Source: Hyalella azteca (Eukaryota > Arthropoda > Malacostraca > Amphipoda > Hyalellidae). From it: a stretch of 64,000 nucleotides of DNA. Where the stretch lies: the NCBI RefSeq assembly GCF_000764305.2, contig NW_025931635.1, positions 186,001 through 250,000 on the forward strand, written 5' to 3'. Under the pieces are notes generated by a model. The model did no database searches. It was not told the DNA's origin and saw nothing but the letters and a program-made list of their open reading frames with translations. The position numbers and the translations under genes are program-made. The stretch's first letter is position 1, and each line of letters opens with the position of its first letter. Of the stretch, positions 49,301 to 58,300 are shown in pieces.

Positions 49301-52300
49301 GGAATTAGTGAAGGCCGCCCAATACCGCGCCCCATTCCACGTCGCGTCGTGTACGTCAAAATGCAGGTAGAAAGATGGTTCTGGTACCGTTCGACGCGTC
49401 AGAAAGCAAGCTTTAAGATGAGTATAAGCACCGGATAATGCCATAATTGGCCGCTTCACGTCAGACGTTCCTTTTTAGTGTGTCCAGCCTTCGAATTAAT
49501 CCCATACACTTTACTGCAGGGCCCTCAAAACCGCCCCCCTTTAGGGAGCTGTCACGAAATCATTTTTCGACGTAGAGAGATGACTCTGGTACCGTTCGAT
49601 GCGTCAGAAAGTAAGCTTTAAGATGAGCACAAAAACCGGAAAACGCCAAAATTGAAAATTTAGGGGTAGACGGTCCCCTTAACAGCTTTTCAATGGATTC
49701 AGTTCAGCGATTATCTCAGAAAATTCGACTGTACGGCATCACACATAAATTCATCAAAATATGGCTTCTATATATTTGGCAGGAAATTTTCAACAAATTA
49801 GAGCCCCCACTAGGATCGAGTCATGTCAGTGAGAAACTAATAGTTCCCCAACGCATTGGGGTTGTTGCAGCACGAGCGGACTCAACGAGCGAAGGAATCT
49901 CGCCCAAGATTTTGTGGCGACCCAGCAGGTATCTGGTGCAAAAATTATTAACCGTAAAACGAAGGATCGTCAACACGTCCTAGAATCCTGCGACGAAATT
50001 CTGGGGCAGCAAAGATACATCATGGGCTGAATAATTCCTAGAAAATTAAGACACCTGGGCTCGTGATCACTAACATCTGCAGAGTAGTAGTTGAATCATC
50101 GCAAAAAAATCGAGTAATGTACGAGGCCAGTTTTGAATGTTAATTTCTGTCATACAGAATTAGACGCATTGCACTGCACTTACTCTACTATGAACTTTTC
50201 AGTGAAAAAATTCCACGGTCAACATAGGTAAAAAGGTGACAAATTTTCATTCCATAACGATTGCGAAGAACCTCGCCTGTCTGCTCTAAAACGAAACAAA
50301 CGCCCTTCCGATGATAAATTGTTCAATTTAAAATTAATTTAATGGAGTACGTTGTAGATGTTCGTTCAGTGTCGAGCCAACTTACTTTTATGATATGCAT
50401 CAAAGAAAAATTAATCTATATGAAAATCAGTGCATAGGGAGTTCAAAAAATGGTTGCATCCGAACGGGGTTTGAGTGCGAACTTCCAAATAACATATAAT
50501 TTCGTACCAAGTGTCGAGCACAAAACCTACTAGAACGATCTGGGAACGTTAAACCCAGTCTCGCTGCACTAAACCGTACGCCGAAAGTATGAAGCTCTTT
50601 CCATGGTCTTTATTGCATTTGCACCCCATGCAAGAACGCTAAAATCTATCGCCCTAAGTGAAATCAAACTCAGACAATATTCTCTAAAAATTTGTGAGAT
50701 CGACGATTCAGATACTCGCTACACCTAATTAGGTAGAATAAAATTGCAGCATGCACACAAGTTGCAGAGTAAAATAAAGATAAATGATGTGAACACTAAA
50801 ATGAACACTTGCGGCAAATTCAAATCTACAGGGCGATGAACCAGGATACCAAGGAAAAAGGCAGACTGAAGTGTGTAGTTGAATGACGCCGTTACAGCCA
50901 AATAAGCTAAAAATAATTGTAGGCTCGCAAAACAGTTGAGTAATATTGCCTGGCTGCTACTGTGAAACTCTATTCCTTCTAATACATAAATGATTTCCAA
51001 ACCAGCCTCTTCTGAATTCATGCGATTCAATACACGATCAACCGATCAAATCAATTATTAAGAGGCTTATGAAAAAAAAGTTCGTGCAATAACTTCTATC
51101 TGCCCCATCAAATGAATCAAAGCAAACCTCGGTTTTCTTACTCTAATTATTCATTGCGAATAGCTGAGCGTTGTCGGCGGGAATCTATCAGCAGTAAACG
51201 AGCTAGCCGAGAGGCCAGATAAAACAATTTGTCAGCCGCGGCCGTACTATCGTAATACGACTGTAGCTGCGGACGCCAATACCTGCCGGCTTTTACAGCT
51301 CAAGTCGCCAATGTAAGACGAGAAAGCGGTCGCTATGTGAACTTAGGGCGATACGTGTTCACAAGCCAGTTTCAACAGTAAGGCCTCTGGTATCATCTAG
51401 AGCAGTGCCACTTGAAGTGTCTGGCACTCCACACTCGTGCGTAACTCAAATGACATGAGTGGCGTCGAAGAAAGAAGAATTATAACTCAATATTATTTAG
51501 CAAAAACTGAAGTAGCAAGCTCCGACTCCACTGATCTAGGTGGGGCTATCAAAATTTTCCAGAAAAATTACGGAACCAAGAGATACTGCGGCAAAACTGA
51601 TGACAATGAACAACGGCGTGCTCCCTCTAAGACATTGAAGTTCTACATCAATAATGTCTTGACGTATTGAAGAGACAAATAATGAAAAACGAACAATTTC
51701 CGTATGAATAATTCTCATCTATGATAACCCAGCACCTAATAATAACACTATTCTAATGAAGGACACTTGACATTCAAGATACCCGGCCATCATAATTCAA
51801 AGCTCACGAGCCCATAAAGAAAGGGCGACCACCGGGTTGAGTTCTGGGCGTTAATGGTCCATCCAATTGTTTGCTCTTACTTAGTCATTACGATGCAATA
51901 AGGCTTTGAATGCATTCTCTTACTAGACCTGCGGTTTCAACAAGATCTGCACAATATGAAAATGTATATGGTTAATTAGGGTGCATAAATTTCGGATTCA
52001 AGTTCACATTCATTTCCAGAACTCCACACTAGGTACCAGTTCAACCAGGATCTGCATTCAAGTGTCATTTAGAGGCATTGAATTGAAACATCAACCCAAT
52101 ATTATTAAATTGTGATTCAATTTAAATGTAGGTATTAATTTGAAGCCTAAGCCATGATCATTTGATTTTCCATTACCGTACTGCATTTCCTTTCTCAGGA
52201 AATGGAAGCTTCATTTTAATTGAAGTGGATTCAAATTTATTGTAAACTCGATAGCTCACATGAGTTGCATCATCACAATATTGGGCAACAGAGCATATTT

Positions 52301-55300
52301 GAGTTCTGTATATTGTTAGGACCCTTTTTCTTGCTGCAGGAGAGCAATGCTATGTAGTAGCACATACCGAATGGATGATGAAGCATTTCCAAGAATGTTT
52401 TTTCCTTTAATTATCAGAAAAAATTCTGAATTATTTCATTCATATCACTCGAATCAGATTGTAATATCCACCATGAAGGTCAATGTAGTGCTACGAATAT
52501 CATTGATGGCATTTTAGTCATTCAGGACGAAATGGTTAACAAGAAGTAGATGACACATAACACAGCAATAAATCATGTGATTGAGATACCTTAAAGCAAG
52601 GATCTCTCAAAACTACCACAATCAAGCAATTTATTGTTGTTGCCTGGAGGTACAAGTGATACACTTGAGTACATGCGGAAGGTATGGGGGCAGTGTCAGC
52701 AGAGGTGGAATATTATAGGCCTATTCACACACTCCATGAACATAAATAGCATGGCATAGTAATGAAGCAATTCAAAGTTTTATTTGTACAAGAATGGTAG
52801 GTACAAGTGAACTCAACTTGTGTGCAGGAATAAGCAGGAATAGTATGTCATGTAAGTGTTATGTGATATTCTAAAAATAATAATATGAAGATCTGGCTCA
52901 AACACCATGCACTCTTTTGCAAGCAATTTTAAGAATATAAAAAATATAAAATAATTTAAAATCAAATTCCAATGATGTCCACTATGTCTTCCAGTTTGTG
53001 ATGGAGGTAATGTTACCATACACCAGGCAATTACCAATCACCTGTCCATTGTTCCATTAATGTGATTGCTCTGTATAATGCTAAACCATATCAATATGAG
53101 TATTTAATGAATCTTAGTAACTGCCACCAAAATTTATGTTCCCATTATATTATGTACAATCACATATATACAAGCTAGGTCTCTTCAATTAAATCAGTAA
53201 TTTGATTGACTGAAACTGAAAAAAAAACTCAGAAAAGATAGTCTCCTTTATAATTGCCTAAATGACTATTTTGAAATAAATTTCAAATACTCCGTAGGAA
53301 ACATATCTTAGGATTGGTCATTATACATACTAGACTCATGTAGGTCTATGATTGTAGACTGTGGCCTGAGGTTATGATTGTAGACTGTGGCCTGAGGTCT
53401 ATGATTGTAGACTGTGGCCTGAGGTTATGATTGTAGACTGTGGCCTGAGGTTATGATTGTAGACTGTGGCCTGAGGTTATGATTGTAGACAGAGGCCTAA
53501 GGACTATGATTGGCCAAATGTTTGTTCTGTTTAATGCAGTCCGGAATGAAATTTTTGTGTACTGTAAACCAAGTTTCATTTTGTGTAAATTACACCCCAG
53601 TCAGAAAATGTGAAGACCAGTGTTAGGTGGTTTGTAACAAACCCTAGGCTGGATAACAGATTTCAGCAGTTACATGCACAACATAATTTGAATATGCACC
53701 AGGAATTTGAAAGCAATGACAATGCTTAGATTATTCACCATATCTTAATCAAAGGTAGGTATTTTTGATGTGAATATGATGAATTTAGTTTGAGTTTTCT
53801 TTGCTTGAAATTCTTGGTGAACTTGTGAGAAACTAAGTAAAAGGGTATCACTAAGTAAGTGAAAACATATTTAATTTTAATTTGTGGCTCAAATATCTGA
53901 CCTAAAGCTCAGAATATTTTATGTTAAGTACTGCTAATTAGCTCAACTCGACTACAAAAATCCAGTTATGGCTTGGCAGTTAAATCTTCAAACCTGCCCA
54001 AGTATTTATTTTGTGCTGAAATCTTGGAATTGTTTATTCTATGGAACCAGCAGCCAGTTTGCAGAATCTGTATTATCAGCATTTCTGTATTACAGGAACA
54101 TGGGGTTAGGTCAGTCAGCCAATATATCTTTAACATTTAAATATAAAGGAACTTAACCAAACTTGACCTAACCTTTTCTAACTCCAACTGTTGATTTATG
54201 TTCTAACTATGTTCTAAGTCAAATTATCTGAACACGCAACAAAATGCTGATTCTACAGATTTGGCAAACTGGCAGCCAATTCCATAGAACTGTCAATTTC
54301 AGCATGACATATACAAGTACATTCATCTTTTGTGATTTTTTCCTTATTTCTAATCAAATTCTGATTTTTTAGTAGTATTCTATTAACATGATTTTTTCTA
54401 TTAATGTCAATCAAAATTTCATCACCCTATGCGCCCTGTAATTTGATAATAAATGATTGATACAATAAAAATATTATTGAAAAAAAAATTTCTATCAGTT
54501 CACTGATTTTTTACTTAACAGTGTGCACCACAAAAAAATATGGTTTGATATATTGAAAAACTATATAGTGTTTAGCCTCTAAAATACAACCCATGCCAAT
54601 TTGAGTTAAGAAATAAAATTTTTCATTTATGTCACTAGGTCCTGTCTTCTGTCACTTGCTCTACAGTCATTTAGGAACTATCACAATGACATGAAGTCAA
54701 AAAAGTGACCACCAGATATCTCCTTGATGTCAAAATCCATTTTGAGAGTTTTGTGATTTGATCTGAATTCTCAAGCACTGTTTCAGCAATTTTTGTCATC
54801 ATTGCAAGAGAAATTAACTTTACCTTTTCTTGGTAACAATGTTATGTTAGCTCTGCCTTAACATTATGTTTGACATTAATTTCAACTTTGATGTTAATTT
54901 TACATCTTAATTAAACATGTGGGTTTAACAATTTTGCAATAGTTAGCTTCCTAATTTAAACAGCTAGCAATACAAGCCTGACAATTTTTGAGCATTGACA
55001 ATAATATAGAAGTGTCCAAGTTTGGTTCAAATTTCAACATGCTAAGTACATTACTTAAAAGTTGTGAGGAAAAAATTGAAGATGGGTTTTAGAGGCCAGC
55101 AAAATACATAGCTGCTAATTTGTCAAATTGGAAGATTATGCAGAAACAAGCCATGAGCTGGTTTCTGCAATGACACAAAAACACGAAAGCTCATTGACAA
55201 TTTCATCTCTTCTATGGCCCTTGTCTGATTAATTAGGTGAAAATTAAGGACACCATGGAATTCTGGATAGTTAATATACAAGAGTGTATGTAACAAAATG

Positions 55301-58300
55301 GATGGTACATCTGCCATGTAGTACTTCCCAGTTCCCACCACTATGCCAAGGAGTACATTGAGCTCATGAGAGGCTGTTCTGCATTGGTGCTATTTACAAC
55401 TGCAGTTTGATCCCTAGCATTCTGTATGCAAACATCTAGACCAGTTTTTTTTCTTTAATTGAACAGTATCCACAATGAATGTTTTGAATGGAAAAAAGTA
55501 TGTCAACTTTTGCAGTAGAGCCAACATTTTAATAATACCAAGGAAGTTTTGAAGAAAACTATACAAAAATGATGAGATTGTCTCCAGTAACTTTATTGCA
55601 CATTACCATGTTAATCACAGTGAACAACTGGAGATGTCCCAACAAGACACTTCTCAGATTCAATTTCATAATAAATAAATTTGCTGCACACTGAGATTGA
55701 AATAATGGAAAGTCATTTGAAATTAAAATGCCTCTTTTTGCAAGCCCTGATACAAATTTTTTCACATTTTTGTACTAATTTTGTCTATATTGTCCTAACA
55801 ACTTCAGAGTTCAGATAACACTGAAGACAAAAAATAATATAACTCAGTACTCACTGAAGTGAGTGACAGAAAACGCATTTTCTCGTCGACAAAAACCTGA
55901 GGTCATGGACAGACAGACAGACGGACATGGCAAGCACAATAGTGAATTTTTTCCATAAATGAGAAAATGCGCTAAAAAGGGCTCATGAATGACTGTCTCC
56001 CACTGGGAATTTAAGAGAATCTTGTCTCTTGTAGAAAATGCTAGATGTTCAGAAGCGTAAATTATTCTATTTTGATGTTAGAATTTCAATCCAAAAAATT
56101 GTATAAAATGAATTAGAATTCATAACCTGGCACTACAATTTGCAAATATATGATGCAAAACTTAAGAATCTGTAATGAACATCAGAAAAAGTTTGCAGTT
56201 TATAGGAATTTATAGCATGTAAACAAGTATCCATGACACGAGGATTCTTCAATTATGATATTGACCAATCAATGGTAGAATGTGACTTTGTGGCTTCCCA
56301 ACGCACGGTTTGATGGCTCTTTCACGATCTTCACAGCTGCGCCTGTACAAATACCATGGGAAAGAAGGTTTAATTTTTGTCCATCAATTCCAAATTGAAT
56401 ACTAGGATTCTGTAGTTACTTAGTGAATTTCAATTATAAGTGATTTTGCTTCCTCAAATAGCCTCGGCAGTGTGCATTATGTTGTATTCAAATTGATGGC
56501 ATGATTTGTTATTAATTCATTAAAGTTAATTTGTTATGTTCAACTTAGAGACAAATTGTAAATGAACTATTCGTTATTATTCAGTTTAATTGAAATATTA
56601 AAAGTGTTGCAACCTTCATTCTTCCAAGTGCAAATTTGATCCCTCATCCCTTCCATTTTATTCTTTCCATCTTAAGTAAAACTTAGGAGCAAAAAACTGG
56701 CCGAGATGGATCATAAATGATATATTCGCCATTATTCCTAGAATTCCATCCTGAATAAGGAAGAGAGCACATTTTTGTCTAGGGTTTTCAGAAATCTCCT
56801 CAAATGAATTTTGTTCAAGTCAAATTTTGAAAATTTATAGCCTACCCTATAATTTCTAGAATTATTCTAGACTCAGACAGGTAATTTTGTTATATTTCAC
56901 CAATTTTTATTGTTTGAGAACCCAATAAAAATAGAAAGAAAATAAATTTATTTACAAATTTAATCAATAATTTCATCTTGTACTTTTTTGATAGGCTAAG
57001 CACAATTCAGCAAAATTTCAGTCAACCTGATTAATTGTTCCACACATCACACATGATCCAGCATAGAATATAAAAATTTTCAATCTGTAACGTAGCTAAC
57101 TAGAGCTTTCCACTCAGTTTCCACTTTCCAGACATAGGGTAAATGCAGTATATTCTTCTGACACATTAAGGACGTAGCAAGAAAAGAATGGCTATAAAAA
57201 TATCACCGTATGCGCAACTTGAGTTTTGATTGCTTTAAGTCACTCTCATAACACCACACTACACACCAGCAACAATGAAACATCACAAACTGTTGCCATA
57301 TTTATTTAAAAGCCTTTAGAATGCAAACCTAAAAAATCCCTGAATTCCGATGCTGTGTGTGACTAAATTTGGCATATTGTGAGACTAATTCTGGCAGCGC
57401 TTCAAACTCTATTAATTTGTAATTCTGGTGCCCTACGTTGGAATTCAAATGCCCTGTGTGAGCTGTATCGGAATACAATACAGCTCGGAATGAGCTTTAT
57501 TAAAAAATTTTAATTTTTTAATTAGGCTTTTGATTAAAGAGCTATTAAGCTTTTAATTAGGAAAATTTTAATTATTAAACACAGCTTGGAATGAGCTGTG
57601 TGTGTCTAATTCTAAGCTGTGTCGGAATTAATTTTTATGCGTCAAAAACCGTCGCTTAACTTAATCATCTATCAATTTATTTACCACTTGAAATCAGCAA
57701 ATACAAGTATACTTAAAGGATTCCTAATAATATTCACAGACCATAATATTCTGTCTCAACAATAATAATATTCTGTCTACACAAACAGTTTATCACTATT
57801 TGTTAGAGCAAGGTCAACTATCAACTGTGACATGTTTTTCAATTTTCTCACTGGGTGACGTGCACAGTCTCTTTGGATCTTAACATTTTCCCGCCAGACG
57901 GCCCAGACCTAGTGTTTTGGCAATAGTATGGCGCGCAATAGTATGACGTCAACTCAGTGTGGAATTCCAGAGGGGTAATATATTAACTGGTAAACATAGC
58001 AAATCAGAAAGCATGACCTAAAAATCTGGAAAGCATACCTCCACTTTCAGTCCATCATCATCGACAAGTCTCTGCAAACTGCCACAGCTATTTCATTGAA
58101 AAAACATAGCTTACATCATCACAGTAACAAGGATCCCATCAATGCTTGAACGCGTCCAACGTCAGTCACATGAATCCAATCATTGCTAGAACGTGTGCAC
58201 GTCACAGTCACAAGAATCCAATTAGCATCAGAATGTGTGCAACGTCACAGCCACTGTAGTCCAATCAGCGTTAGAAAGCTAGAATGGACCGCCCCAAATG

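Larger units (their letters stand above)
51950..57100. other. CpG-depleted block in GSK3 intron 1
   Basis: By eye only about 3 CpGs occur in 52501-53520, against about 38 in a same-sized stretch at 50101-51120, with TG and CA abundant. This is the signature expected of germline DNA methylation. It contains a tandem repeat (53335-53515), a foldback copy (55805-55985) and one candidate exon. Confidence 0.7.

Noticed and set aside
58040..58072. 33-nt open segment [11 protein letters not shown] between TTTGCAG and GTATGC
   Set aside because: Phase 0 does not fit the phase 1 GSK3 intron 1 nor the neighbouring candidate exons.
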